Source: Palleronia marisminoris (GTDB taxonomy: Bacteria; Pseudomonadota; Alphaproteobacteria; Rhodobacterales; Rhodobacteraceae). From it: a stretch of 64,000 nucleotides of DNA. The translations under genes were made by a program, and so were the position numbers. Of the stretch, positions 16,680 to 26,632 are shown piece by piece. The number at the start of each line of letters is the position of its first letter. The first letter of the stretch is position 1. Location of the stretch: positions 124,001-188,000 of the forward strand of contig NZ_FWFV01000006.1 of assembly GCF_900172315.1 (NCBI RefSeq), given 5' to 3'. Below the pieces are notes generated by a model, which made no database searches, was not told where the DNA came from, and saw nothing but the letters and a program-made list of their open reading frames with translations.

Positions 16680-18197
16680 ATGGCCGCTCAGACGACGCTT
16701 ATGCTGCTCGGGATGGCCGGCGCCGTGACCGCTGCGCTCGGGGCGCTCGGGCTGCTTTCCGCCACCCGCCCCCGCCTGCTGGTGCGCGACGTGTCGGACC
16801 GGACCGTGTTTATTCTGGATGCCGACCGGGTAATCGACGCGACGGCGACGGCCCGCACGATGCTCGAGTTCCTGGGCGGAGAAGAGGGCGAGGCCTGGCG
16901 CAGGGATCGCGTGATCGAGTGGCTGACGAACAGCTTTCCCGACCTGCCCGCCGCGCTTGCCAGCATGGACGAACGTGCCGAGCGCATGGTGATCGGTCGC
17001 GACGGGGCAGGGCGGCTGGACCTGGAACAGGACGGCGACCGCCTGCGCCTGACCATGCGCGAGGATGGCAACGACCGCATCCTCGTGGACCGCGTCTGCC
17101 AGAGCGCCGCGCTGGACGAGCTCGAGACGTTGCGACGTGCCGCCGATGGGCTCGTCTGCCCGGTCTGGGTCGAGGACGCGGGCGGACGGCTTCTTTGGGC
17201 GAACCGCGATTACCGCGCCCGGTGCGAGCGCCTCCACGGCCGCGCGAGCTGGCCGCTTCCGGCGCTGTTCCCGGCCGAGGGGTTCTCGGGTGAGGACCGG
17301 CAGCTGCTCCGGCTCGGCGACGACTGGTTCGACATCCGCGCGGCCGAGCGGGGCGGGAACCGTGTGATCACGGCCTTCCCCGCAACCGACCTCGCGGCGG
17401 CCGAATCCAACCTGCGCGCCTTCAAGGGCACCGTCGCGCGGACCTTCGCGCACCTGACCGTGGGCCTCGCGATCTTCGATCGGGGCGGAAGGTTGGCGGT
17501 GTTCAACCCCGCGCTGGGCGACCTGACCACGCTGCCCATCGACATCCTGATCTCGCAGCCGACGCTGGCGTCGTTCCTCGACGCGCTCCGGTCCCGGCGC
17601 ATGATGCCCGAGCCGAAGAACTATGCCTCCTGGCGCGACCGCGTCGCCGCGGTCGAGGGGGCGGCGCAAGAGGGCACCTTCTCCGAACTGTGGCACCTGC
17701 CCGGCGGCCGCACCTTCCGCGTCACCGGACGCCCGCAGCCCGATGGCGCCTACGCCCTGCTGATCGAGGACGTCACCTCCGAAGTCACCCTCACCCGTCA
17801 GTTCCGCGCCCGGATCGACACCGGCCTTGCGGTGCTCAACGCGCTGCCCGAGGCCGTTGCGGTATTCGACGAAGGTGGTGCGCTGACCCTGAGAAACGCA
17901 GCCTACGATCGGCTTTGGGGCGTGGACGAGACTCCGGACCTTCCCGGCGCCGTCGCCGCGTGGCGTGGCCGCTGCCTTCCCGACCCGAGCCTCGAGGATC
18001 TGGCCCAGGCCATCGACGCGCGCTCCGGCCCTGTCGGCCCGGTGGCGGACCTGCCCCTGCGCGACGGTGGCCGGATCCTCGTGATCGCGGCGCCCCTGCC
18101 GGGGTCGGCGACCCTTCTGCGCTTCGTCGAACGGGCTGCCTCAGGCCAGGCGCTTCATCCATACCAGGCCGAGCTGCCCCGCGCCCAATCGGCGTGA
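16680..18197 (+). CDS. Membrane-anchored PAS domain protein without a kinase domain
   Basis: The 505-residue protein has one N-terminal transmembrane helix (about 6-27). Repeated PAS-type modules follow (about 40-130, 155-240, 255-365 and 375-490), each with the hydrophobic strand pattern V-F-D/E-x-G-G-x-L. No HisKA, HATPase, GGDEF, EAL or methyl-accepting region follows. It may be a signalling scaffold or a degenerate sensor. It lies 75 bases downstream of regB and about 95 bases upstream of tsaE. Confidence 0.7.
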   Translation: MAAQTTLMLLGMAGAVTAALGALGLLSATRPRLLVRDVSDRTVFILDADRVIDATATARTMLEFLGGEEGEAWRRDRVIEWLTNSFPDLPAALASMDERAERMVIGRDGAGRLDLEQDGDRLRLTMREDGNDRILVDRVCQSAALDELETLRRAADGLVCPVWVEDAGGRLLWANRDYRARCERLHGRASWPLPALFPAEGFSGEDRQLLRLGDDWFDIRAAERGGNRVITAFPATDLAAAESNLRAFKGTVARTFAHLTVGLAIFDRGGRLAVFNPALGDLTTLPIDILISQPTLASFLDALRSRRMMPEPKNYASWRDRVAAVEGAAQEGTFSELWHLPGGRTFRVTGRPQPDGAYALLIEDVTSEVTLTRQFRARIDTGLAVLNALPEAVAVFDEGGALTLRNAAYDRLWGVDETPDLPGAVAAWRGRCLPDPSLEDLAQAIDARSGPVGPVADLPLRDGGRILVIAAPLPGSATLLRFVERAASGQALHPYQAELPRAQSA

Positions 18198-18292
18198 CGG
18201 CTATGTCACCCACGCGCGTCCATCCGCGCATCGCGGGACCGGGCGGGCGCTATCGGCTTGATGACCCCGGCCCGCGGCGTCATCCTGTGGGC

Positions 18293-18763
18293 ATGGACGA
18301 TCTTTCCCTCTTTCTGCCCGATGCCGCCGCGACCGATGCGCTGGGCCGCACCCTGTCGGAGCGTCTGGCCCCCGGCGACACGGTGTTGCTGACGGGCGAG
18401 CTCGGCGCCGGCAAAAGCCATCTGGCGCGCGCCGTCATCCAGACCCGGATGGCCCGGCATGGCGGGGTCGAGGACGTCCCGTCGCCGACCTACACGCTGG
18501 TCCAGACCTACCGGATCGGCGAGATCGAGATGATCCACGCCGATCTCTACCGGCTGGGCGATCCCTCGGAACTGGTCGAGCTCGGCCTCGACGAGGCCAT
18601 CTCCGGCCCCGCCATCTGCCTGATCGAATGGCCCGACCGGCTGGACCATGCGCCCGCGGACGCCCTGCGCATCACCCTTCTGCCCGAGGGGGACGGCCGC
18701 CGCGCGACGCTGGACGGTCCCCGCCGGCTGACCGACGGGATTAAGGCCCTTACCCATGCCTGA
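18293..18763 (+). CDS. tsaE: tRNA t6A synthesis ATPase TsaE
   Basis: The 156-residue protein has a Walker A motif (GELGAGKSHLAR, near residue 37), the SPTYTLV motif, HADLYRL and IEWPDRL, all typical of TsaE. It is the ATPase that drives turnover of the TsaD-TsaB complex in t6A37 tRNA modification. The start is the ATG at 18293. It overlaps the following kinase gene by eight bases. Confidence 0.96.
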   Translation: MDDLSLFLPDAAATDALGRTLSERLAPGDTVLLTGELGAGKSHLARAVIQTRMARHGGVEDVPSPTYTLVQTYRIGEIEMIHADLYRLGDPSELVELGLDEAISGPAICLIEWPDRLDHAPADALRITLLPEGDGRRATLDGPRRLTDGIKALTHA

Positions 18764-19685
18764 GACCTTCCTCTCCCGCGCCGGTTGGCGCGACGCCACC
18801 CGCACCGACCTGGCCGGCGACGCCTCCGGCCGCCGATACACGCGCCTGCTGCGGGGCACCGAAAGCGCCGTCCTGATGGAGAGCCCCGACGCCGCGATCG
18901 GCCCGTTCCTGACCGTTTCCGCGCATTTCGACGATCTGGGCCTGTCGGTCCCGCGGATCATCGCCTCGTCGGAGCCGCAGGGCCTGATCCTGATGGAGGA
19001 TCTTGGTGACGACACCTTCGCCCGCGTCATCGCCGCCGACCCGGCTGCCGAAACCACGTTGGGAGAGGCCGTCATCCAGTGCGTCGCCACGTGGCAGGCG
19101 GCGAAGGTGCCAGCCTGGGCCGCAGCCTACGACGCCGAGGCCATGACCGCCGCGCTCGAACCGGCCTGGACACACGCGGCGCAGCCGGCCGGCCCGACCG
19201 AGGAATGCGGGCGCCTGTTCCGTACGCTCCTCGAAGAGCATGGCGGCGACGAGGTGGTCCTCGTGCATCGCGACTTCCAGGCCGTGAACCTGGTCTGGAT
19301 GCCGGGACGACAGGATGCGCGACGGGTGGGTCTGCTGGATTTCCAGGATGCGCTCGCCGGCCACCCCGCCTACGATCTTGCCTCGTATCTGCAGGACGCC
19401 CGCCGCGACGTCTCACCCGAGACCGAGGCGTGGATGCTCGACCGGTTCTGCACCGTCACCGGCCGCGACCGGGATGCCTTCGGCGGCGCCTACGCGCTTC
19501 AGTCGTTGCAGCGCAACGTCCGCATCCTGGGCCTCTTCGCCCGCCTCGCCGAGCGGGGCCGGACCGGCTACCTCGCTCACGTGCCGCGCGTCCGGGGCTA
19601 TGTCGAGCGCTCGCTGCGTCACCCCGCCGCCGCGCCACTGGCTGATCCGCTTCGCGCATGTCTCGCAGGGCAGGTCGCCGCATGA
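18756..19685 (+). CDS. amgK: Cell-wall sugar kinase, AmgK-like
   Basis: The 309-residue protein belongs to the aminoglycoside phosphotransferase fold: an N-terminal ATP lobe, the catalytic HRDFQAVNLV (H-x-D-x-x-x-x-N) and the DFQDA metal motif about 20 residues later. Its pairing with a MurU-like gene (overlapping start) matches the AmgK-MurU anomeric pathway, in which N-acetylmuramate and N-acetylglucosamine are phosphorylated at C1 for peptidoglycan recycling. Assignment rests on family plus this neighbour. Confidence 0.82.
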   Translation: MPETFLSRAGWRDATRTDLAGDASGRRYTRLLRGTESAVLMESPDAAIGPFLTVSAHFDDLGLSVPRIIASSEPQGLILMEDLGDDTFARVIAADPAAETTLGEAVIQCVATWQAAKVPAWAAAYDAEAMTAALEPAWTHAAQPAGPTEECGRLFRTLLEEHGGDEVVLVHRDFQAVNLVWMPGRQDARRVGLLDFQDALAGHPAYDLASYLQDARRDVSPETEAWMLDRFCTVTGRDRDAFGGAYALQSLQRNVRILGLFARLAERGRTGYLAHVPRVRGYVERSLRHPAAAPLADPLRACLAGQVAA

Positions 19686-20353
19686 GCCGCCCGCTGATGA
19701 TCTTCTGCGCGGGCTTCGGCAGGCGAATGCTGCACCTGACGCAGGACCGCCCGAAGCCTATGGTCGAGGTCGGCGGCCGCACCATGGTCGACCGCGCCGT
19801 CGATCTTGGCCTCGCCGCCGGCGCTGCGCCCATCGTCGCCAACACGCACTACCTGCCCGAGGTCATCACGCCCCGGCTGCAGGCGCGCGGGGTCACGATC
19901 TCGCACGAGCCGGGCGAGATCCTCGACACCGGCGGCGGGCTTGCCGCCGCGCGGCCGCTTCTGGGGCCGGGGCCGTGCTGGACGCTGAACCCCGACGCGA
20001 TCTTCGCGGGACCGAACCCGCTCGACGTGCTGCAGGGGGCATGGAGCGAGGGGATGCGGGCGCTTCTGCTTTGCGTGCCGCTGGCGCAGGCCAAGGGGCG
20101 CAAGGGCGGTGGGGATTTCACCCTCACCGGTGACCGCCTGAGGTTCGGCGGGGACCACGTCTATACCGGCGCGCAGATCATCGACGCTGCGGTGCTGGAC
20201 GAGGTGTCCGAGCGGGTGTTCTCGCTCCGCCGCGTGTGGGAGGCGCTGGCGGCCGAGGGCGCGCTGCACGGCGTCGAATATCCCGGCGCCTGGGCCGATG
20301 TCGGCCACCCCGAGGGGATCGCGCTGGCCGAGGACCTTCTTGCCGATGTTTGA
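19682..20353 (+). CDS. murU: MurNAc-1-phosphate uridylyltransferase, MurU-like
   Basis: The 223-residue nucleotidyltransferase has the G-F-G-x-R-M...D-R-P-K-P-M motif near residue 12-28, NTHYLPE, LDTGGG and the acidic L-N-P-D-A-I site. This matches MurU rather than the larger GlmU or GalU. It forms UDP-MurNAc from MurNAc-alpha-1-phosphate, bypassing de novo MurA/MurB synthesis. The ATG overlaps the kinase stop by four bases, and its own stop overlaps addB by eight. Confidence 0.82.
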   Translation: MSRPLMIFCAGFGRRMLHLTQDRPKPMVEVGGRTMVDRAVDLGLAAGAAPIVANTHYLPEVITPRLQARGVTISHEPGEILDTGGGLAAARPLLGPGPCWTLNPDAIFAGPNPLDVLQGAWSEGMRALLLCVPLAQAKGRKGGGDFTLTGDRLRFGGDHVYTGAQIIDAAVLDEVSERVFSLRRVWEALAAEGALHGVEYPGAWADVGHPEGIALAEDLLADV

Positions 20354-23255
20354 CCCCGCGGCCGGCGCGCGCCTCTTCGCCCTTCCGCCCGGCTGCGACT
20401 ACCCTGCCGAGCTGATCCGCGGGATGGAGCAGCGCCTTGAAGGGCAGCCCCCCGAGGCGTGGGCCGAGATCGAGATCTTCGTCAACACGACCCGGATGCG
20501 CCGTCGCCTGATGCGCCTATTCGCCGATGGCCCGCCGCGCCTGTTGCCGCGTATCCGCCTGCTGGGCCAGCTTGCGGCCGACCCGGCGGTGGACCTGCCG
20601 CCCGCCTTGCCCTCGCTGGACCGCAAGCTCGACCTCGCGCGGCTCGTCCTGCGTCTGATCGAGGCGGACCCGACCCTCGCCCCCCGCAGCGCGGTGTTCG
20701 ACCTGGCCGACAGCCTCGGCGCGGTCTTCGACGAGATGTATGGCGAAGGCGTCGATCCCGCCGCGCTCGAGGGGCTGGACGTGGGCGAAATGGGCGGCCA
20801 CTGGCAGCGCGCGCTCAAGTTCCTGATGATCGCGCGGCAGGTGGCCGAGACCGACGCCCTGCCCAGCCCCGAGGCCCGCCTGCGCCGCGCCGCCGAGGCG
20901 CTGGCCGCGCGCTGGGCCGCCGCACCTCCGTCGCATCCGGTGATCGTCGCGGGCTCCACCGGGTCGCGCGGGCCGGTCGCGCTGCTGATGGAGGCCGTGG
21001 CCCGCCTGCCGCAGGGCGCCGTCGTGCTGCCCGGCGTCGATCCGCACATGCCGGCGGATGTCTGGGACCGGCTCGGCGACGCGCGGACGGGCGAGGATCA
21101 CCCGCAGTTCCGCTTTGCCGCGATCTGCCAGAAGCTGGGCCGGGTGCCGTGGGACCTGCCGCGCTGGACCGGCTGCGACCCGGTGCCGGCGCGCAGTGCG
21201 CTCCTGTCCATGGCGTTGCGTCCCGCGCCGGTGACCGACCAGTGGATGCGCGATGGGCCGGCGCTGGGCGACATGGTGACGGCGACTGAGGGCCTCAGCC
21301 TGATCGAGGCCGCCGATCCGGTCGAAGAGGCGCAATCCATCGCCATCCGCCTGCGCCGCGCCGCCGACGAAGGCCGCCGTACCGCGCTGATCACCCCCGA
21401 CCGGACGCTGACGCGGCGGGTGCAGGCCGCGCTCGACCGGTGGGGGATCGAGGCCGACGACAGCGCGGGCGAGCCGCTGCACCTCACGCCCCCGGGGCGA
21501 CTTCTGCGCCAGACCGCCCGGCTGCTGGGCGAGGGGCCTGGGCCGGATGCCGTACTGGCGCTGCTCAAGCATCCGCTTGTCAGTCACGGCGATCGCGGGG
21601 TGCATCTGCGCAATGCCAACGCGCTCGACCTTTGGCTGCGCGACAATGGCGGCCCCAGTGTCGACTCTGCGCTGCTGACCCGGTGGACAGAGGCGAAGGG
21701 AGCCGACCCCAATTGGGCCACGTGGATCGGCGGCGTGCTCGACCGGCTCGCGGCGACGGGCGCGGCGCATCTGCCCGCGCTCGTGGCGCGCCACATGGCC
21801 GAGGTTCAGGCCCTGTCGCCGGATCTCTGGTCCCAGGCCGCCGGCCGCAAGGCGCGCGAGGTGATGGCGGCGCTCGAGGCGTCGGCGGGGCATGGCGGGC
21901 CACTCAGGCCGTCGGATTACGTGGCGCTGCTCGACTCGCTGCTGCAGGCCGAGGAATCCCGCCGCCCCGATACCGCCCGGCCCGACATCATGATCTGGGG
22001 CACGCTCGAAGCGCGGGTGCAGGGGGCGGACCTCGTGATCCTCGCCGGCCTCAGCGAGGGGACGTGGCCCGAGCCGCCGACCCCCGATCCGTGGCTGAAC
22101 CGGGACATGCGGGCGCGTGTCGGGCTGCTGCTGCCCGAGCGGCGCATCGGCCTGTCGGCGCACGACTTCCAGCAGGCGGCCTGCGCGCCCGAGGTCGTGT
22201 TCTCGCGCGCCCGCCGCGATGCCGAGGCCGAGACGGTGATGTCCCGCTGGCTGAACCGCCTGACGAACCTGCTGGGCGGTCTGCCCGACAATCGCGGCCC
22301 TGAGGCGCTGGCCGCCATGCGGGCGCGGGGCGATCTCTGGCTGAACCAGGCGCGCCTGTCCGCCGCGCGGGTCGATCGCCTGAGGCCGGCGCACAGGCCC
22401 TCACCGCGCCCGCCCGTGGACGTGCGGCCGAACCGGCTGTCGGTCACGCAGATCGAAAAGCTGGTGCGTGATCCCTACGGCATCTACGCGGCAAACGTCC
22501 TGAAACTGCGTCCCCTGTCGCCGCGCCGACCCGAGCCGGACGGGCGGCAACGGGGGCAGGCGCTGCACCGCATCTTGGAACTGTGGCTGATCGAACGGCA
22601 CGACCCCGCGACCCCCGCAGCGCGCGAGGCGCTATTGCGTATCGCGACCGAGGTGTTGGCCCAAGTGCAGTGGGCCAGCGCCCGCCTGACCTGGCTGGCG
22701 CAGGTCGAGGGCTGGGCCGACTGGTTCCTGGAAGGCGAGCGCACGCGGCAAGCCGAGGCGACCCCGCTGCGCCCCGAAGAAGAAGGCCGGTTTGAGGTTC
22801 CCGGCACCGGCGTCCTCTTGACCGGGACCGCCGACCGGATCGACCGTCGGACCGACGGGCGCCTGAACGTCATCGACTACAAGACCGGTCGCTTGCCCTC
22901 GAAGGACCAGCTTCTGCATTTCGACAAGCAACTGATGCTCGAAGCCGTCATGGCCGAGGCGGGGGCCTTTCGGGGCGTTGATGCGGCCGAGGTCGCCACG
23001 GTCAGCCATATCGGCCTCGGCTCCGACCGGAAGGAGACGCTGCACGATCTGCGCGAGGCGGGCGACGTGACGCTCGACCCCCGCGCCGTGCTGCTGATGC
23101 TGCAAAAGCTGCTGGGGGCCTATAACGACCGAGCGCAGGGCTATACCTCGCTGCGCGCGACGGAACGGCAGTTGGATCGGTTCGACTATGCGCACCTTGC
23201 GCGCTTCGGCGAATGGGACCTGAGCGACCCGGCCCAGCCGGAGGATGTCGGGTGA
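20346..23255 (+). CDS. addB: AddB subunit of the AddAB helicase-nuclease
   Basis: The 969-residue protein is of the alphaproteobacterial AddB type: an N-terminal degenerate helicase region (FVNTTRMRRRLMRLF near 45) and a C-terminal PD-(D/E)xK nuclease with GTADRIDRRTDG...NVIDYKTG (near residue 840). The IEKLVRDPYGIYA stretch lacks the Cys residues that bind the iron-sulfur cluster in Bacillus AddB, as is usual in this class. With AddA it resects double-strand breaks for RecA. Its ATG overlaps murU by eight bases and its stop overlaps addA. Confidence 0.94.
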   Translation: MFDPAAGARLFALPPGCDYPAELIRGMEQRLEGQPPEAWAEIEIFVNTTRMRRRLMRLFADGPPRLLPRIRLLGQLAADPAVDLPPALPSLDRKLDLARLVLRLIEADPTLAPRSAVFDLADSLGAVFDEMYGEGVDPAALEGLDVGEMGGHWQRALKFLMIARQVAETDALPSPEARLRRAAEALAARWAAAPPSHPVIVAGSTGSRGPVALLMEAVARLPQGAVVLPGVDPHMPADVWDRLGDARTGEDHPQFRFAAICQKLGRVPWDLPRWTGCDPVPARSALLSMALRPAPVTDQWMRDGPALGDMVTATEGLSLIEAADPVEEAQSIAIRLRRAADEGRRTALITPDRTLTRRVQAALDRWGIEADDSAGEPLHLTPPGRLLRQTARLLGEGPGPDAVLALLKHPLVSHGDRGVHLRNANALDLWLRDNGGPSVDSALLTRWTEAKGADPNWATWIGGVLDRLAATGAAHLPALVARHMAEVQALSPDLWSQAAGRKAREVMAALEASAGHGGPLRPSDYVALLDSLLQAEESRRPDTARPDIMIWGTLEARVQGADLVILAGLSEGTWPEPPTPDPWLNRDMRARVGLLLPERRIGLSAHDFQQAACAPEVVFSRARRDAEAETVMSRWLNRLTNLLGGLPDNRGPEALAAMRARGDLWLNQARLSAARVDRLRPAHRPSPRPPVDVRPNRLSVTQIEKLVRDPYGIYAANVLKLRPLSPRRPEPDGRQRGQALHRILELWLIERHDPATPAAREALLRIATEVLAQVQWASARLTWLAQVEGWADWFLEGERTRQAEATPLRPEEEGRFEVPGTGVLLTGTADRIDRRTDGRLNVIDYKTGRLPSKDQLLHFDKQLMLEAVMAEAGAFRGVDAAEVATVSHIGLGSDRKETLHDLREAGDVTLDPRAVLLMLQKLLGAYNDRAQGYTSLRATERQLDRFDYAHLARFGEWDLSDPAQPEDVG

Positions 23256-26200
23256 GGGACGAGGCGACGACGCGCCAAATCACCGCCGCGCGGCCCGATC
23301 GCTCGACCTGGCTGTCGGCGAATGCGGGCTCGGGTAAGACGCGAGTGCTGACGGACCGGGTGGCGCGGCTGCTGCTGGCCGGGGTGCAACCGCAGAACAT
23401 CCTGTGCCTGACCTACACCAAGGCCGCGGCGAGCGAGATGCAGAACCGCCTCTTCGCCACGCTCGGCCGCTGGGCGATGATGCCCGACACCGCGCTGTTC
23501 GAGGCGCTGGACACGCTGGGCGCCGAGCCCGCCGAGGCCGACTTGGCCCGCGCCCGGCGCCTCTTCGCACAGGCCATCGAGACGCCCGGCGGCTTGCGGA
23601 TCCAGACGATCCACTCGTTCTGCGCGGTGCTTTTGCGGCGCTTCCCGCTCGAGGCACAGGTCTCGCCCAGCTTCACCGAGATGGACGACCGCTCCGCCGC
23701 GCAACTGCGCGAAGGGGTGCTGGAAGCCGTCGCCGAGGCCGAGCCTGACCTGTTCCGGCAGGTCGTCGCGATGACAGGCGCGGTAGGAGAACTGGTGTCA
23801 GGCATTGTCTCGGCCCGTGACGCCTTCGTTCCCGTGGACGAGCCCGGCTTGCGCGATGCGCTGGACCTCAAGCCCGACGACACGTTCGGAGCGCTGTTGG
23901 ACGAGGTGTTCGAGCCGGGCACCGAGGCGGTGTTGCGCCGGGTCGCGACAGCCATGGCGTCGGGCGGCAAGACGGACCAATCCGCAGCCCCGCGGCTGGC
24001 GGCGCTGGCTGCGCCGTTCGGGGCCGAGGTCCTGGACGTGCTCGAAGACCTCTGCCTCTACGGCGCAGGCGCCAAGGAGCCCTTCGGCGCGAAGTGCGGC
24101 AAGTTCCCCACGAAGGCCGTCCGCACCGCTCTGGGCGACGATTGCGAGGCCCTCGACGAGCTGATGGAGCGGGTGGCCGAGGCCCGCGCGACCCGCCTGT
24201 CCCTTGCCGTGCTCGACCGATCGCTGACGCTCAACCGGTTCGCCCAAGCGGTCTTGACCCGCTACGAGGCGGCCAAGCAGGCGCGCGGATGGCTCGATTT
24301 CGACGACCTGATCCTTGGCGCGCGGGACCTGCTGACCCAGAAGGCGGTGGCGGATTGGGTGCTCTACCGGCTGGACGGGGGGATCGACCACATCCTGGTG
24401 GATGAGGCGCAGGACACCTCGCCCGTGCAATGGACGGTGATCGGCGCGCTCGCCCGCGAGTTTGCCGCCGGACACGGGAGGCGCGAGTCGGGCGAGCGGA
24501 CGATCTTCGTCGTGGGCGACAAGAAGCAGTCGATCTATTCCTTCCAGGGTGCGGACCCCGAGGGGTTCGACCGGATGCATGACTACTTCGCCGAGCAGCT
24601 TGGCCCCGAGGCGCTGCAACGGCTTGAGCTTCAGCATTCTTTCCGCTCGGCTCCCGCCGTGCTGGGCGCGGTGGACGCGGTGTTTGCCGCCGGTTTGGGC
24701 GGGCCGGTCCAGCACCACGCGTTCAAGGCCGCTATGCCCGGTCGCGTAGACCTCTGGCCGATGACCGAGGGCGACGCCGGCGACGATCCGCCCGACTGGG
24801 AAGACCCGGTGGACAGCCCCGACCCCGAAAGCGCCGTCTCGCGGATCGCGGGCCAGATCGCCGGCGCGGTGAAGGAGATGATCGACCGGGGCGAGACCAT
24901 CCCCGACCGCACCGACCCCTCGCGCTGCCGGCCGGTGCGGGCGGGCGACGTGCTGATCCTCGTGCGGTCGCGCTCGGGCGTGTTCCACCCGCTGATCCGG
25001 GCGTGCAAGGCGGCGGGGCTCGACATCGCGGGGGCGGATGTCCTGACGCTCGAGGACGATCTGGCGGTGCGGGACATCCTGTCCCTGTTGAAGTTCCTTG
25101 CGCTTGAAAAGGACGATCTTGCGTTGGCCGAGGCGTTGGGCTCGCCGCTGTTCGGGCTGAGCGAGGGCGATCTGTATGACCTCGCGCACGGGCGTAGCGG
25201 GTCGCTGTGGGATGCGCTGAGGCGCAGCCGTCATGCCGCCGCCATCGACGTGATCCGCGATTTGCGCGACCATGCCGACTACGTCCGCCCCTACGAGCTG
25301 ATCGACCGCCTGCTGGTGCGCCATGGCGGGCGGTCGCGGCTGATCGGGCGGCTGGGGGTGGAAAGCGAGGACGCCATCGACGCGCTGCTCGGGCAGGCGC
25401 TGGATTACGAACGGTCTGACGTGCCCTCGCTGGCGGGTTTCCTGGCGTGGTTCGAGGCCGAGACGGTCAAGATCAAGCGGCAGGCCGAGGGCGCGGGGAA
25501 CCGGCTGCGCGTGATGACGGTGCACGGCGCAAAGGGACTTGAGGCGCCGGTGGTGATCCTGGCCGATACGACGAAGGCGCCGCGAAACGACGCGGCGCGG
25601 TTCGTCAAGCTGCCCGATGGGCCGGTGCTGTGGTCGCCCCCGAAGGAGGCGCGGCCCCCGGCGCTTGCCGCCAGTGCCGAAGCGCGCGCCGCCGCCGATG
25701 CAGCCGAGCGCGAACGGCTTCTCTACGTGGCGATGACCCGGGCCGAAAGCTGGCTGATCTGCTGCGGCCCCGAGACGACGCGGCCCAAGGGGACGTGGTA
25801 CGAGTCGCTCGAGGCCGGAATGGCCGCCTTGGAGACCGTCGAGATCGCGACGCAGGCCGGCCCCGGCCGCCGGTTCGAGGTGAACGACTGGGCCGCCACG
25901 GCGCCCGCCGAGACCGCGCCGCCCGCCCGCGCCCCCGAAGGAACGCTTGCCCCGTGGTTTGACGAGGCGCCGTCGCCGCCGCCGGGAGAGGCTGGGATCG
26001 TCTCCCCCTCGGGTCTCGGCGGCGCGAAGGCGTTGCCGGGCGAGGTGCTGCCCGAGGAACTGGACGAGGACGAGGCCATCGCCCGCGGCTCGCGCATTCA
26101 CCTTCTGCTCGAACACCTGCCGATGGACGCCCCCGAGATTTGGGACACCCGCGCCGCGCGGCTTCTGGCCGCCGCCGCGCCCACGCCGGACCAGGTCGCC

Positions 26201-26575
26201 GACGCTCTGGACGAGGCGCGCCGCGTCCTCGGTGCACCGGACCTGCGCGAAATGTTCAACCGCCCCGCGCTGAAAGAGGTCGACCTTGTCGCGCCGCTAC
26301 CCTCGGGCGACCGGCTTCTGGGCGCGGTCGACCGGCTGATCGTCGGCCCCGACAGCGTGCTGGCCATCGACTACAAGTCGAACCGGATCGTGCCGGAAAT
26401 GCCCGACACCGTGCCCGAGGGCCTGTTGCGGCAGATGGGCGCCTATGCGCACGCGCTGGGGGCGATCTACCCGGGAAGGCGGATCGAGACGGCGCTGCTG
26501 TGGACCCGCAAGCCGCTGCTGATGCCGCTGCCGGGCGACCTTGTCGCGGTCGCCTTCGCCCGCACGCTGCCTTGA
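23252..26575 (+). CDS. addA: AddA helicase-nuclease subunit
   Basis: This 1107-residue UvrD-like helicase has Walker A (SANAGSGKTRVL, near 25), motif II (LVDEAQDTSPVQW), motif III (GDKKQSIYSFQGAD), motif V (TVHGAKGLEAPVVIL), motif VI (YVAMTRAE) and a C-terminal nuclease with VLAIDYKSNR. It is the motor and nuclease partner of AddB in recombinational repair. The GTG start overlaps the addB stop (GTGA). It is followed 57 bases later by trxA. Confidence 0.96.
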   Translation: MRDEATTRQITAARPDRSTWLSANAGSGKTRVLTDRVARLLLAGVQPQNILCLTYTKAAASEMQNRLFATLGRWAMMPDTALFEALDTLGAEPAEADLARARRLFAQAIETPGGLRIQTIHSFCAVLLRRFPLEAQVSPSFTEMDDRSAAQLREGVLEAVAEAEPDLFRQVVAMTGAVGELVSGIVSARDAFVPVDEPGLRDALDLKPDDTFGALLDEVFEPGTEAVLRRVATAMASGGKTDQSAAPRLAALAAPFGAEVLDVLEDLCLYGAGAKEPFGAKCGKFPTKAVRTALGDDCEALDELMERVAEARATRLSLAVLDRSLTLNRFAQAVLTRYEAAKQARGWLDFDDLILGARDLLTQKAVADWVLYRLDGGIDHILVDEAQDTSPVQWTVIGALAREFAAGHGRRESGERTIFVVGDKKQSIYSFQGADPEGFDRMHDYFAEQLGPEALQRLELQHSFRSAPAVLGAVDAVFAAGLGGPVQHHAFKAAMPGRVDLWPMTEGDAGDDPPDWEDPVDSPDPESAVSRIAGQIAGAVKEMIDRGETIPDRTDPSRCRPVRAGDVLILVRSRSGVFHPLIRACKAAGLDIAGADVLTLEDDLAVRDILSLLKFLALEKDDLALAEALGSPLFGLSEGDLYDLAHGRSGSLWDALRRSRHAAAIDVIRDLRDHADYVRPYELIDRLLVRHGGRSRLIGRLGVESEDAIDALLGQALDYERSDVPSLAGFLAWFEAETVKIKRQAEGAGNRLRVMTVHGAKGLEAPVVILADTTKAPRNDAARFVKLPDGPVLWSPPKEARPPALAASAEARAAADAAERERLLYVAMTRAESWLICCGPETTRPKGTWYESLEAGMAALETVEIATQAGPGRRFEVNDWAATAPAETAPPARAPEGTLAPWFDEAPSPPPGEAGIVSPSGLGGAKALPGEVLPEELDEDEAIARGSRIHLLLEHLPMDAPEIWDTRAARLLAAAAPTPDQVADALDEARRVLGAPDLREMFNRPALKEVDLVAPLPSGDRLLGAVDRLIVGPDSVLAIDYKSNRIVPEMPDTVPEGLLRQMGAYAHALGAIYPGRRIETALLWTRKPLLMPLPGDLVAVAFARTLP

Positions 26576-26632
26576 CGCTGATGGGGGGCGTCCTTACGTC
26601 CTTCGCCTGACGCGATCGCAAGGAGATTTCCC

